Made by a program: the position numbers and the translations under genes
Notes under the pieces: model-generated
Seen by the model: the letters and a program-made list of their open reading frames with translations, nothing else
The model's database searches: none
What the model was told of the DNA's origin: nothing
Source of the DNA: Eucalyptus grandis
Lineage: Eukaryota > Streptophyta > Magnoliopsida > Myrtales > Myrtaceae
Direction of reading: 5' to 3'
Assembly (NCBI RefSeq): GCF_016545825.1
Contig: NC_052612.1
Coordinates: 2,542,001 to 2,606,000 of the forward strand
DNA: 64,000 bases
In this document: positions 10,966-23,728 of the stretch, piece by piece
How the letters are laid out: each line of letters starts with the position of its first letter
Numbering within the stretch: the first letter of the stretch is position 1

Positions 10966-12060
10966 TAGTTTGTGGAGAGCAACTAATGTTGGACTCGTTA
11001 GAGGATCATAATCGATCCTGAAAAATTTCCTAACTTCCTGAGTTCGTCTCTCAAAGTTCTTTCGGACTTGGATTTTGTTTCAAAATGTCCTTAACTTTGA
11101 TCATTTTGAATCGATTCTCCCTCTCGGCTCATCTTCGGTGATATTGATTGTCAACCACATCATGCACACATTCAGCGTCCTTTCAAAGCCCTAGTGCTTG
11201 CCCAATACCCAGACACCCGACCCCAGGTCCACAAAGGCAATGTTCATGTCCCCAACGCTTGAGCTCTAGTCCTCAACATTGAGGTTCAGGTCCACAAAGA
11301 CCTCACGTGAGTCATCGATACTCAAGCTCGAGTTCTTAATTAATGAATTGTTCATTACGACCATAACGAGCACGTGTTCATCGACCGGCAATTATTTCAC
11401 AACATCGAGTACTGGGAACTTATTGAGTCAAAATAATCAAAAGGTATATTGAAACAAAGTCAAGTGTAGGTAGACTTCGAGAATCGGGCTCACTGGAGGA
11501 TAGTTTTTTATATTTTGGTTGATTATGGAGAACTGAGTTGATGATGGGTAAGAAGTCGGTTTTGATGATGCCATTCTTTTATAGGCTTAAAAAATAATTA
11601 ATAACAAAAAATAGTGAATTGTTTATTTAGAGTTACGTTAAATTTTAGCTTTAAATTTTTAAAACCTAGCACCTTTCCCAAACTAAAACTTTTCATATCG
11701 TTCCAAAATAAATATTTATTGAAATGTCGATTTTTTCATACTAATTAAATTGAAGACGTTCTCATCTTTACAAGAAAAGTCTAAAATAGGAAGAAGTAAT
11801 TTCCTCCATGTTTAGGAAAACAAGTTACTAACAAATGTAGAGAAAAATACTGAGAACGAATCCTCCATCATCGTACTTCTCCTACGTTACCAAGCGGTCA
11901 TATCCAATGCATAGAGTTAAAATTTGGAGTAATGATGCTAAGGAATAAAAAAGACGCCTCAGGAAAATATATCAAATTTCTTTTTAATCATCGTTTGGCT
12001 CAAATCAAGATCCACGGTATAAAAACGATCAATCCTGAACCTATCGAGAACTCTTGCCGT
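9841..12060. repeat. 5' flank of DUF4220 copy A, homologous to unit B
   Basis: No gene is seen. The segment parallels 41671-43870, the stretch between the DUF4220 start and the SEC63 last exon in unit B. Shared words include 'gaataggaggaa', 'gaaattctctc.t.gggtgatgatta', 'ggagagcaactaatgttggactcgtt', 'gaggatcataatcgat' and 'actgagaacgaa'. It contains the (GA)n tract at 10914-10960 and short A runs. The parts at 10080-10460 also match 37480-37980 in reverse orientation. Confidence 0.75.
10914..10960. repeat. (GA)n microsatellite
   Basis: An uninterrupted run of about 23 GA dinucleotides inside the duplicated flank. The matching place in unit B (near 42310) has only 'agagagatag', so the expansion happened after the duplication. 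Confidence 0.95.
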
Positions 12061-12061
12061 A

Positions 12062-12545
12062 ATAGAAGGGGTCAAAGTACACAATGAAGCTCCACAGTCT
12101 CTTCTATTCGACTGTGGTCAGTCCTCATCTGTCCCCGAGCCTTCCGAACTAGAGCCCTTCTTAGGCACCGTGCCATTAGCAGTCTTGCCCTTCTTTTTCG
12201 AGTCCTCCTCATCAGCCTCATCTTCACTGTACTCGCTACGATGATCTCTTCATCATTCTCGTCTTCCTCTTCGATCCCGTCCTCCACGACGGCCTCTTCC
12301 AGTGCAGCGCCGCCCCTAATGCCTGCACGAGTCCTTTTGAGAACTTTCGCCTTCAAGTTCACTTTTTGGTCGCAGCCAATCCAAGAATCACCCACACAAG
12401 CAGTAACACATCAAATTGTAGTTTTCTTCCACTGGGGCCAAAAACTTACCCATAACCAGCCACGAGCGCCCCAACCCCCGGGGACCTTCTCCACTGCCTC
12501 TCTGATGGCCCTTTTTTTTTTTACCTTTACACCTGCAAGGAAAGG
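12062..12545 (-). pseudogene. truncated SEC63 last-exon copy, unit A
   Basis: This corresponds to the C-terminal part of the last exon of the intact gene (43906-44315). Recognisable protein pieces are '[22 protein letters not shown]', '[11 protein letters not shown]' and 'KVLKRTRAG'. The acidic tail region and a shifted-frame version of the Lys-rich end follow. At least two frameshifts (near 12400 and 12240) break it. Similarity stops near 12540, inside what is exon 10 in the intact gene, so no promoter or upstream exon came with it. It is a by-product of the segmental duplication, not a retrocopy, because the intergenic spacer came with it. Confidence 0.85.
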
Positions 12546-12599
12546 CCCAAGTTACGCCAGCGAGGGACTCGCCACCTGCTAGGATGAGCGAATGTTGCA

Positions 12600-12823
12600 C
12601 GTCAGGCGCAGCGTTGGAGGGATTGGGCAGTGACCTCTGGTCGCATTATGGCCGCAGCCAACAAGCCACGACTTCCTGAACACTCCAACAGCCAGCAACG
12701 GACACTCATTACCTCCTGCAGTAACTCATGCCGTGGTCCTCGGTCCCCAACGTTGCAGCCTTGCCCTCGCCGCGTCCTCTCAGTATCGAAGCACCTCACC
12801 AAACCTCCCTACAATCCCGACGA
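12600..12823. other. GC-richer spacer before the Copia insertion
   Basis: No gene is recognised. It begins where SEC63 similarity ends and runs to the target site of the Copia element. Removing that element joins this stretch to 24166 onward, which is similarly GC-rich ('ctctgccgctcg', 'gccccgccaat'), so both sides may be one older sequence of unknown origin. Confidence 0.4.
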
Positions 12824-12828
12824 GCTTC

Positions 12829-13259
12829 TATAAGATTTTTTCTTATGTGAACTACATTAATTGATAATGTAATTTATCGTTTGATGGGATTGGTCTAAAT
12901 TAAAATGGAATATTTCTTAATCAGTCTAATACGGGGCTGACTAATATGGGCCAAATTGAACCAGGCTCATAATAAGAGGGCCTAACTGAAAACTCTATAA
13001 ATAGTGCTTTAGTCTCTCATATAACCCTAACACACACAATCATCCTCACAAAGGAGTGTTTACTAAGCACTAAGGGTGAGGGGCCGTCTCATTGAGCAAG
13101 TAATACATAAGGCAATAAATGAGAAGTTCTTGAGTTTGCATCGTTGCTATTTTGCAGCAAGAACGATGATCCAAATTAAGCGTGTTAATCTTTCTACTCG
13201 ATTATATGTGTTCTTGTTCTAGCTATAGAGATCGTGGGATTGTGCTTTCGCATTTTATA
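12829..13259 (+). repeat. 5' LTR of Copia element 1
   Basis: A 431-bp LTR matching 23729-24160. The left border is decayed (TATAAGA where the partner has TGTAAGA). Shared phrases include 'gaactacattaattgata', 'aactctataaatagtgct' (TATA-like) and 'ataaccctaaca'. It is preceded by the target duplication GCTTC at 12824-12828. A degenerate primer-binding-like sequence follows at 13260. Confidence 0.85.
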
Positions 13260-14500
13260 TGTTGTATCGAAACTCCATATATTAGAACACGAACGTATAG
13301 TTTTTGCCCTTTTTGTGATTTTTTGTGCAGTAAAAATCGATTTTGATGAGCAAAACCATGGGTACGCGCCACCAAGCATCAAGCATGTGCCCCACATGCC
13401 TTCACACGCCCTCACGCACGGGCGAAGCTAGTGCATGCGCCAAGGCTGACGTCCTCGTGACTTCAACAACCGGTGACCCGCAACCCATTGACCGCCAACC
13501 CAACCCGACCCAATTGACCCAAGCTAAGTCCGACCCATTGACCCATCCAACCCGGTTCCCTGTTGACCGAACCAGTCAACCAGTCAGACCACACGTTGAC
13601 CGGTCAGACTGCTAGTTCAAACCGATCTGGGCAGGCCTGCGCATGCGATGCACGTGCTGCGCACTCCAAACGTGCGTACGGGTGCATCCGATCTCCGATT
13701 GGGGTGTTCTTGGAGTCTTTGTGCTCATGTGAAGATGCTATACATTGTGATATATTTATTTTATTTTTTTGATAAATTTATGGATGTGAAAATATGTATG
13801 GAACCCTAAATATGCATATTTTTTTGGGGTATTTTTGCGTATTTTTCTAAATTTTTCCATGATTTTGGAAATACAGGTGCAAGCTCACATATATATCATC
13901 ACATAAAAAATACGTAGAGCATTGATTCATTAATAACACGTACAAGATTCAATATGTATTAATGAATAGAGGAATGTAATTGACATAACATGTGATTTTA
14001 GTGACAAATTGTTCCATTTTCAGTTTTAAAATCACATGTATAACGTAAATGTGAGATATAAAGTTTATATCTCTAGTATGAGAGAGCTCCAAGGATTCAA
14101 TCAAGTTGTGATCACCAAAGTGGCACACTTGATTGAATTCAAAAATATCAATCTTGTATTATAGTGGAATATCTCATATACTAATGCATGGTCATACTCC
14201 CAAATGAGGTAATTGTATATTAGTTCATGGAGGGATATCTAATCTTAGTGGTTCATACACCCAAATGTGATGATTCACGAAAGTTGATATATATTCTCAT
14301 GACTACTATCATGTGGAAAGTATACGATTACATGTCTTGCATTATGTACCTATGTGATGATGTATGTAACTCTCTAGATGTGTACTTAAACGATTTCAAG
14401 TTACATAGTTATCACATAATACCAATTGATGATGGACATATACTTAGAACCAAAGAACACCAGGTCAGTTATAGCAGATATGCTATCCCACAATAGGCGA
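13260..14500. other. 5' internal region of Copia element 1
   Basis: Follows the 5' LTR. The part at 13350-13620 is rich in 'ttgacc', 'caacccg' and 'gaccca' words, typical of non-coding leader sequence in some Copia elements. The part at 13860-14500 is AT-rich, with a repeated 'ggt(t)catac.cccaaatg' motif near 14200 and 14255. No zinc knuckle, capsid or protease was recognised. The open frames here are short and unsupported. Confidence 0.4.
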
Positions 14501-14639
14501 ACGTTGGTCAAGCTTTCCAGAGACCACCTTTTAGTTCTTCGACTGCTTTGATTTGGGTTTTTCCCCAAGGTGGAGGATTCTTCTTTAACATTGATTGTAA
14601 CGGGATCAACAGTTTGGCAATATTAGGAATAAAATCTAC

Positions 14640-15250
14640 CTTTGTTAAGGTGTATACCTAGGAATTTGATATCCATCTGGGCAATGTTCATCTTTTTTTG
14701 AGAAAGTATAATTCCATATCTCTTTACAATTTTTTGTAAATTGCTCGAGAAGTTGGCAGTGGGATTCTTCATCAGGGCTGTAAAGTAATATATCATCAAT
14801 GTAGACTATTGCACTTGGCAAGATTGATTGAAAGATGCGACACATGGCCTTTTGGAACAAGGAATGGGCTACTTTGAAGCCAAAAAGAAGAACTTTCCAT
14901 TGGAAATGCATGTTTAGAATACAGAACCCTATCTTGGATCTGTCTTCAGGATGAATGCCCTGTTGCCAGAATCCAGCTTTAAGATCAAACTTGGAATAAA
15001 TACGAGTTTTGGATAATTCAGCAAAAAGGGAATTTTGAGAAGGCAAAGGGAACTTATTATCTTGGAGGAAGAGGTTAAGGGGCTGGTAATTTATTACTAG
15101 CCGCATTTTTCTCTATTCTGCTTAGCTCATTTGTTAACATAGAAAGTTTCACAAACCCATTGGGAATCTGAAATTTCAATAATGCCTTACTGCAGTAACT
15201 CTAAGCATTCCTTTTAAGTAGAAGGAAGATGTTCCGAATTCATTCTCATA
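14640..15250 (-). pseudogene. pararetroviral reverse transcriptase remnant
   Basis: The clearest frame is 15106-14645 (153 codons). It contains the first catalytic Asp in a 'KFDLKAGFWQ' context (about residue 41) and the YIDD catalytic box (about residues 102-105). This is the polymerase palm of caulimovirid/Metaviridae-type RT. The N-terminal finger region precedes it in other frames, and the thumb/connection continues toward 14505. Orientation and neighbours (coat-protein-like and zinc-knuckle regions upstream) favour a pararetrovirus over a Gypsy element. The frame is interrupted on both sides, so no active enzyme is expected. Confidence 0.8.
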
Positions 15251-15989
15251 TGACTCGCCTTGATAGGATTTATGTCTTCGTTTTTTTTTCAAAGAGAGGC
15301 GAACAAAAAACTCTGGATTTTTCCACAAAGGGTGAGAGCATTTTTAAGAGAATTCAGAGTGGGATTCTGAACAAGATTCTAACAAGTTTTACATGCTCGG
15401 ATCCAACAAACTCATTTGAATAGAAAATAGCCTTTAGATATTGACAAACTCAGAGACTTGGTCTTTATACTTAAGACATTTTCCAAGAATGATTAATTTG
15501 AGTCATAATGTCCCAGTCAATGATCAAATCTTTGTTGGGAAAACTAGATCCAAAGATTTTAGTGGTTATAGAATACTGAGGGAAGAACTGAATAGTTTTT
15601 TGTGTAGTCCGCACAGTACCGAACACAGGAAGTCCAGTATTCTTTAGGAAGAACTTTAGTGTCTAAAATTGAAGAACTAACACTAGTGTCTATAAGGCAA
15701 TGACTGTGATTGGTTTAGCAAACTTTGAAGTGAAGATCTTGACAGGGAAATGAGGACAATGAACTTGACTAGAATATATACTAGGTTCTTGATTTACAAA
15801 AGTGAGGGATATGTAGAAAAGATCTTCAAAGTCTGAATCAAAGTCGATTTCGCTAGGGAATTGATAACAAAGAATAACACAAAGAGTATGTTTAGATTAA
15901 TCCTCATCAACAGAAAACAATGATTCAACATCATCATTTTCAAGAGAAACACCAATTTCAATTTCAATATAATGTATAAAATAGTTCTG

Positions 15990-16930
15990 ACCTTTTTTTG
16001 CCTGAGAGCAGTTTTTGGTGAAGTGATCTTTCTTATTCCAGATGAAGCATCAAATTGATTTCTTGCGATCTGTACAATATTTTCTTCTTCACAGAAATCG
16101 TCATTTTTTCTTTCTTTGAAAGTAATTAGATCCATGCTTGGTTCTTTCAACTCTATATTTTTTTAAATGCTTTTTCTTCCTAGAATGCTTTCCGCAAGAG
16201 CCATCGCAATCTTTTTTGGAACATTTGATCTTCAAATTTTGATGTGAACAAGCGCCATCAAGCTCTCGATTGTCTTTGATTTAAGTTTTCATCATCTAAC
16301 ATCCGAGACATAAATCATCAATACAAAATGGATCGCTTGTTGTATCTCTCTGAAAGAAATGTCCACAATCCTTCTTTGCTTGTTGAGAAAGGATCTCTCA
16401 ACCTGCTGAGAGAGTTCTCTGGGAATAGAGGCTAGACAAAACTATTTTAGATTTGCATCAGCTCCGAGACCATAAAAAATTTTGATTATTTCTCAATAAT
16501 GCTTGTCGAGATGCTTTTCTTGAAGAGAGCAGCATTTTCTTTCAAAATACTCTCTTCTTTTGAGCTCATGGAGGTCAATGGGTTTACCAACAAAAAAGTG
16601 GTACATGAAAACAATGGCCTGGCCTAAATCTGTCAATAACAAAAAATTAACTTGGTCTTGTTCTAGAACCGATTGCCACCAATGTTTGAGGTTCCCTATG
16701 AACCTCGTGACAAATTTGAAAAGTACTTCGTATTTGTCTTGATTTGTGAGAGCTCGAGCGTTTATGTAAGAATGAAATTTTTCAAATCTTTCTGGACATT
16801 TGAAATATGGAATATCATCGAGGGTCAAAAACTGTTTAGCAAAAGTAGGAGTATAGGATGAGCTATTTGGCTGAAGAACCTCTGGTTCAAAGGGATTTGT
16901 TTCCATTTCCTGATCTAGTGGGTCAGCCAT
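15990..16930 (-). pseudogene. pararetroviral coat-protein-like region with altered zinc knuckle
   Basis: The frame 16930-16493 (145 codons) begins with an acidic N-terminus and continues as a helical, Trp-containing region of the kind found in caulimovirid capsid proteins (family resemblance only). Downstream, near 16040, a zinc-knuckle-like motif is seen in which the second metal-binding Cys is replaced by Trp and an in-frame stop lies directly before the first Cys. Both changes indicate decay. The region between (16150-16490) has further frame breaks. Confidence 0.55.
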
Positions 16931-18289
16931 AAATATTGTGGAAGTAACTAGTATAATATGGAAGGATTCAACAAGAGGAATCGAAAAAGGAGAGGAAGAT
17001 GAGAGAGATATTGAATCTAATTTTGAGCTTAAATCTGAGTTAATTGGAAGAATCAGATCTTGAGGAGGCTCATCTTTTGGGACAACGGATCAAGCTGTTT
17101 ATCCTCTAGATTGCTCAATTCTCTCAGGAATGGTTCTAATGGTTTGGACAACATCATCCAGTCCAAATCCTCATTAACAGGCTTGGAGGATTCTTCAGGA
17201 ATTTTTCTTTTCCTTTTTCCTTCATTATCCTATCCAATTCCTTGAGGCGATTTGGCATTTCCACTACATCAATGCTATTATGTCTGGTGGAGGTTTCTAC
17301 AATGGCTACAAAAATTGAAGTACTTGGGGGTGGAAGAGAATACTCAATTCTTGGCAGAGAATACTCAATTCTTGGCAAAGTAGGGAATAGATTAGAAGGT
17401 TTGAACCTCCCTTCTTCAAGGAGTTGAATTTGCCTCTTGAGCTTCTCCATTTCTGCCTTTGGGCTCTCAAGATGATGATATCCCAAGTGCTATCCAAATT
17501 CCAGGGCGTGAAGCCTTTTCTGGAAGTCTGAAAGCATCTTCTTGGTGGTTTAATCATTTTTTTTTTTGAGATCTCTCTGTATATTAACGATTTTGGAGTT
17601 AATCGTTTTAAAAGCATTGTTGTGTGCCAGAAGAGTTTCGAATTGCTAGTTCAAAATAGCTTTAGCAACAGGAGTTCTCTTTTGCCTTCCTTGTTCGTCC
17701 ACATCAGTTGGAGCAGGTATTTTTGGGACATGACAATATCTCCCCTGAGAATCAATAAATTCTTTGATAGCAAAAAAATAAAGCTTAGAGCCTTCTCGCA
17801 TAAGGGGAGGAAAATATGTATCTTGGAACATGGAAATTGAAGGGTTGGCCTTCTTCTGAGTTTCTTGACTAGATGAAGTATCTCCTGGAAGTCCAAATGG
17901 GTATAAATTCTTTTTTGCCCACTTAAGGATCTGTTTGTAAAATGGGGAAACAATTGGTTTTTTTATGAGGAGGTGAGGGAGGAGGCAAAGGTGGTGAAGC
18001 GAGAAATGGCGGTGATGATGTGTATACGGGCGGTGGAGATGGAGCATATGAAACCATATATTGGAACTTATCACTTTCACCAATAGTATCGACAGAGGGG
18101 TCTTCGTTCAAATACCTTTGGAATAGGCCTTCTTTAGGATTTATGGCTTTTTGCTTGGGCCTTGTAGCAGGATCTACTTCGTCGGGAAAGTTTGTACATG
18201 AAGAACACTAGCAAAAAGAATCTCAAAAACAATTACCATAAGGGTCTTTATAGCAACGGATAGAATTTCCATCACTTAGGAAGTATTTG

Positions 18290-19150
18290 ACAAGCTTCTT
18301 TGGGTCTGGGTCAGGGATCGGATCCGAAACGCAAGGTTGGATCATAAACAGGTTTTGGAAGATTGAAGGACTTTCTTTCTTTTCTTTGTTGAACTTGATG
18401 GCAACAGTGCCATCCTTTTTTTCTCACAAATTCAAAGTCCGAGGATTGAAGAGGCTTATTGTTCTAGTGCAGCTTTTCATAGTTGGTAATTCAAGTCTTT
18501 GGGAGAAGCTTAGCCAACTTTTCTTTAGGAATCTACCTAGGGACATGGATACAAGAGGCTTGATCATTTTGCATGGAGATGAACAAGGCATCTTCATTTC
18601 CATTTTGGAAATTGAGATCCAAGGTATGATTCTGCACTCGATAGACTATCTGGTAATGGAGTGTTGTTGTAATAAAGTTAGCAGTCCGAGGTGTTCCAAT
18701 AAGCTAAGTTTGGGCCTTCAAAAGACATCAATTGGGGATCTGAAAGAGTAACATTGAAGTTTGGATACGAACTACAAAGACTATCCCAGCATTCAAAGTG
18801 GTTTGGACGGTGCCAATACAAGCATGCTAGTATTCTAAGAACCGAGTGTCCAATAGGGCCATTTTGGCCACAACTAGCATGCCTTTTTTACCATGAAAAG
18901 TGAGTGTAAGACACACAACTCCATAATGGATATGAGAATATCCATTTTGAGTCCACTATTTAGGAAATTCTAGGAGAATCTGAAGAGTAACAAAGTACTC
19001 CTTCTCAGTGACTAGAATTGGATGCTGGTCAAACTTGGAGGACTGTGCATACTCTTTCACTTCTTTGGGAGTTTGGTGGATAAGTTGCCAAGTTAAGCAG
19101 ATGGGGGAAAAAGATGAAAATGGTTTGGCAAAAGCTGAATATGAGTTCAT
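18290..19150 (-). pseudogene. pararetroviral movement-protein-like region
   Basis: Minus-strand frames between 19150 and 18290, interrupted by several stops and shifts, resemble the 30K-superfamily cell-to-cell movement domain that begins caulimovirid polyproteins. The best conserved part is at about 18900-18700. It is recognised by order, position before the coat-like region and residue pattern, not by a database search. Non-functional. Confidence 0.55.
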
Positions 19151-20939
19151 AAGAGGAAGCTAGGTTTCAGATATCTTATTTTAGTCACCTTATCTATAAT
19201 TGATAACTCCGTAACCATTGAGGTTCAAACTTTAAGTAGTGAAAAGATGATTTTCTATTTGGGATCAAGCTTGCAGATGTTCAAATTGCTCTTATAAAAG
19301 ATAGGTCGGTAGACCAAACTGCCGACGGTACAAAATTCTAGAAAGCACATTTTGCTACTTAAGAAGAGAGCAATCAAATTTGCTTGTTATCCATAAAACA
19401 TTCTATTTAGCAACACTTGAAAAGTAGTTTACCAGTAAACTGCACTATTAAAAAGATGACGGAAGCCTTTGTGGGTTGAAAATGTGTCTTGTCTAATGCT
19501 AAGATTGGGACATATTTGCAAGGACTCTTCAACATAAAGTATGATGGTTCTCATGAGGTTAGAGATTACATTCTAAAGATAATAGATTTGAATTTTAAAA
19601 ATCATACTCATAAATGAACTCATAAAACCACCGGTCATTCTCGACAGTTTGGGTGCTTAGATAGAATCCTTCAAGAACAATTGGTGACTATTACTTCTTC
19701 TTCTTCTTTTTTAAAAGTCACGTAAAGAAAGACTGCAGCAAATATATAAAACTTGGTTGCCCAAGCGTTAGCTACGGTTAAAAATCCTTTGGCATTGTTT
19801 GTGAATCCAATACTCATCATAAGCCCCGTCTAGTTCATGGTGGCTAAATAGCAGTGCAACAAATTATGTTTTTTACCATAAATGGATTCATAAACCGAAG
19901 GAAGCTAAATCAAGGTGAATCATAGCTCCTCATGGGAAACAACTGTAAAGTCGACATTGAGTTCGTGAGAGATATCATTTTCATTCTAGATTCTAGTTTT
20001 AATAAGAAATATATTTTATATACATTCTTCAAGACATAATTTAGTTTACGTATAATGTTTGAATATATGTAGCTACTTTTTGAAATAAATAAAATAAAAT
20101 AAAATGTTATTTTTATGTTCATTAATTCGAATAAGATTGAGTACTGCATTATGTTCAATGGATTGTACAGATTGTATTTAACTCACAATGATATATGCAT
20201 GGCATATACGTTTGAAAATGTCGTTTCCAAAAGACTTTTACTTAAGGAATAGTTTTATGCATTAACGTCTTGATCACATGTCTAGAGAAAGAGTAGAAAG
20301 GCTGATAAAGTTGACATTTTGTCTACTCTTAAAAGTTACCTAAAGATTTGCGTAGACTATTGTAGAAGTAAGATGACGAAGATAAAAAATAAAACTGCAG
20401 CCTGAAGTTCTGACCTGCCACATCATTTCAAACGAAGTTTTACCATAACATTCCTCTAATTTGGAACTGATATGTAATTGATTCAATTAGGGAATCATGA
20501 ATAGTCATTTGTTCGGTCATTCCTTTGGTTTCTAAAGAAGTCTTAGAAAGAATTCAATTTAATCCTCGATTTTCTTTTTATTGGATGAATGCAATGTTTT
20601 TATTTTATTTATTAATTATTAATTTCTAAATATTAGGAAGAAAAAAGTTCCTTGTATTAGAGGTCATTCACATTGAACTTAGTGAACCTTATATGGTAAC
20701 ATTGTGTAGAAATTTCTTGTTTCAACACAGTCATTAATACTTATTTCTTCTATACTTGATTAATAAAAAATCTTAGTCTAAATCTCTGGACAAATTCAAG
20801 ATTTTTTTTTTGGACTAAAATCGAAAAACAATTGTGATAAGTCTTAAAGGTTGTCAGACCTAACCATGAGTATTTTGGTAAGTATGGTAATGTTAAATAG
20901 CTTAAAGGGTCATTTGTCAAATACTTGAAAGATTCTAAT

Positions 20940-23215
20940 ATGGTAACTTAATTTACTATGCCCGAAAATCCTGAACACAATAGTGCAGCCAAAAGGCGTA
21001 ATTGCACAATAACGGACATGATGATGAGTATGATTACTAGGACTAATCTACCCAATTTTTTGTGGGCCAATGTTTTGAAAGCAGCCTTTTCAGATATAAA
21101 ACCATGTTTCTACCAAAATTGTTCCATTAACTCTCTTTGAGTGATAGACTTGGCATAAACCTAGCTTGAACCATCTTAAGGTTGGGGATGTCTTGCAGAA
21201 GAGAGGTTATATAATCCAACTTTAAGTAAATTGGAATCCAAAACCACTCGATATTATTTGGTATCTCACCCAAATCATTCAAAGGGTTATCGATTTTATG
21301 ACCCCAATGAGGTTATAAGAATTATGGAATTATAGATAGTAAAGTTTCTGGAATTCGATGTAACCGCAGAGGACAGCTGCTCTCGGACTATTAAGGATTA
21401 TAGTACAGTGGAAACCATTGTGTCTTTATCTTTGCCTATACAGACAACTATGGAGTCTCCTACGCCACAGACTAGGCCTATCGAGGTTTAGGGTATTGTT
21501 ATTAAGACAGTTCTCGATGAAGTTTCTTAAGTCTTTCAAGTGCAAAATGAAGTAGTTGTACTCTACTCAGGAGATCTATTAGGGAGAAATTGATCAGTTA
21601 TACTACCAAAATATATAGTCTATTTATGAAAGCATAACTACAATATTTGTTGTATGGTTGATCTAGTGACATATACAAATGTTGTTTCTTGTCCTCAAAC
21701 AAATCTATAATTAGATGCAATGAAAGATAAGATGCGATCTATAAAACCTAATAGTGTTTGGGAACTTGTTGAGTTTCTTAAAGGTCACAAGCTCATCAAC
21801 TGCAAATAGGTGTATGAGACCAAAAGGTACTCCAAAGAAAGATTGATGAGTTTAAAGCTAAATTGGTAGCTAAATGTTTCACTCAAAAAGAATGAGTGGA
21901 CTGTGAAGAAGCATATTTCTAGTCTCTTCTAAAAATTCTTTCAAAATAAACATGGCATTAGTAGCGCATTTTGATATAGAGATACGCCAGATGGATGTTA
22001 AAACTATCTTTTTAAATGGATACTTTGATAAAGAAGTCTATATGATACAGCTCGAAGGTTTTGTGGCAGATGATTCAAGAAAGCTTGTAAGTAGACTGAA
22101 AAGTCTTATTTATGGCCTCAAGCAAGTTTCTAGATAAAGGTGCTTGAAGTTTCATGGTGTTGTTACTTCATTCAGTTTCATTAAAAACAAAGTAAATTGG
22201 TGTAAATACTACAAGATCAGTGGGAGGAAATTTATTTTTCTCGACACTCTATATACATAATATCGTGCCTGCAAGCAGTGATCTTGAATTACTGTATGAG
22301 ACAAAATGGATATTATCACAAAAAATTTGACAAAGGACCTTGACGAGGTGTCTTTTGTTCTTGGCACTGAGATCCGTAAGGATCGTCCTCGCCATATATT
22401 GGGTTTGTCTAAGATGACATATGTTGATCATATTTTGAAAAGATTTAGTATACATCACTACAAGCCAGGAATTGCTTGTCATTAAAAGTGATGAACTAAA
22501 TCTGTCACAATACCCTCATTCAAACATTGAAAAAACTTAATTCAAGGATGTATCTTGTGTTACTGTACTTGAAAGTATCATGTATTCTCAAATTTGCACT
22601 AAACTAAACGTCGCTTTTGCAGCAAGACTTCTAAGTAGATATTAGTTAAATCCATGATACGATCACTAAGTTACTGCTAAAAAGGTTTTGAGGTACTCAA
22701 AGAGGACAAAAGACTATATGTTAATTTACACACATGTTTAGGTCCCGCAACTAGTAAGGTATTTAGATGTAGACTTTATTGGTTGTTAGGATGACATAAA
22801 GTCGACAATGAAATACATCTTCATGTTAGCAGGAGGTGCACTAAATAGAAATATATGTCATCTTCTACCATTTAAGCGAAGTTTATAGCATGATTTTCAG
22901 CTGTTACTCAGGTTATTTAGCTCCGGAACCTTATTAAGAAGTTGATCATATTTAACTTTGTGGATAGACCCATACGATTATATTAAGACAATAATCTCTA
23001 GTTTCGTTTATTAATAACAACAAAAGTCTCAAGGAGTCTAAACATATGGCAGTCAAGTTTTGAATATAAAGAAATGGTACAAAATAGTGACATTCCAGTG
23101 GAGCATGTTTCCACAGATGATATGGTTACAAATCAACTAACTAAAAGCTTACGCCTTTGTGTTTTTGAACGACATGTCATTAACAGGGGCTTAAAGGCAT
23201 CAAGGGATGTTGTTT
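20940..23215 (+). pseudogene. Copia element 1 pol remnants (integrase, RT, RNase H)
   Basis: Three pol landmarks appear in order. The integrase core C-terminal part is at 20958-21140 ('NPEHNSAAKRRN', counterpart of the usual PxxNGxAERRN motif). The Copia RT N-terminal motif is at 21952-22137 ('MDVKTIFLNGYFDKEVYM', then 'KSLIYGLKQVSR'). The RNase H end is at about 22840-23215 ('IPVEHVSTDDMVTNQLTKSL'). Integrase lying upstream of RT is diagnostic for Ty1-copia. Numerous stops lie between the pieces. The RT catalytic YVDD box was not found intact. Confidence 0.8.
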
Positions 23216-23728
23216 TTTAGTGGGAGCTGCTTTTATTTTTACTGTAATAAAGTTTACATATATGTTTATTACATTTAGTAACATTTTGATATATATCAAC
23301 TTTTGTATTCAATAAAGTATTGATAAATGCATTGTTATTATGTTGAATACATATTGATAAAAATCTCAATGTATTATATAAACCTTGAGAGAAGGTTAGG
23401 GGCATTCGGTTATTACTCTTAAGCAAATGAATGTTACACATAAAGAAAGGTTAACCATAAAGATAAGACGTATGCGGTTTCATTAAACCATAAAGATATT
23501 TTTTTAGTGATACAGGTACTTGTGACATTTAAGATAAGAGAATGTTGATTGACAAAGGGGATGACACATATACTCGTAATCATGGAAGTCTCTATATGTA
23601 TACAGATAGTTATCGTCATGGTTCGATATTTGAGACTTTATGAGATATGATTAGCTATTAAGAATTATCTCTAGACCAAGATGCGTAAATACAATACAAT
23701 TTCAATTAATATAACCCGAGTGGGAGAA

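Larger units (their letters stand above)
14505..19180 (-). mobile_element. endogenous caulimovirid-like pararetrovirus fragment (degenerate)
   Basis: A roughly 4.7-kb block read on the minus strand. Module order from its 5' side is movement-protein-like (19150-18290), a spacer with a possible coiled coil (about 18090-17150), coat-protein-like (16930-16490) with a zinc knuckle (near 16040), a weakly visible protease region (about 15800-15450), and reverse transcriptase (15250-14640) running into the start of the RNase H connection (to about 14505). This one-polyprotein order fits Caulimoviridae such as petuvirus/florendovirus types. Stops and frameshifts occur in every module and RNase H is cut off. 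It lies inside Copia element 1 in opposite orientation. It is an inert genomic fossil with no sign of a complete genome. Confidence 0.75.

Noticed and set aside
13343..13615. 90-codon frame in Copia element 1
   Set aside because: Low-complexity Pro/Thr/Asp-rich translation of the 'ttgaccc' word region; no gag motif.
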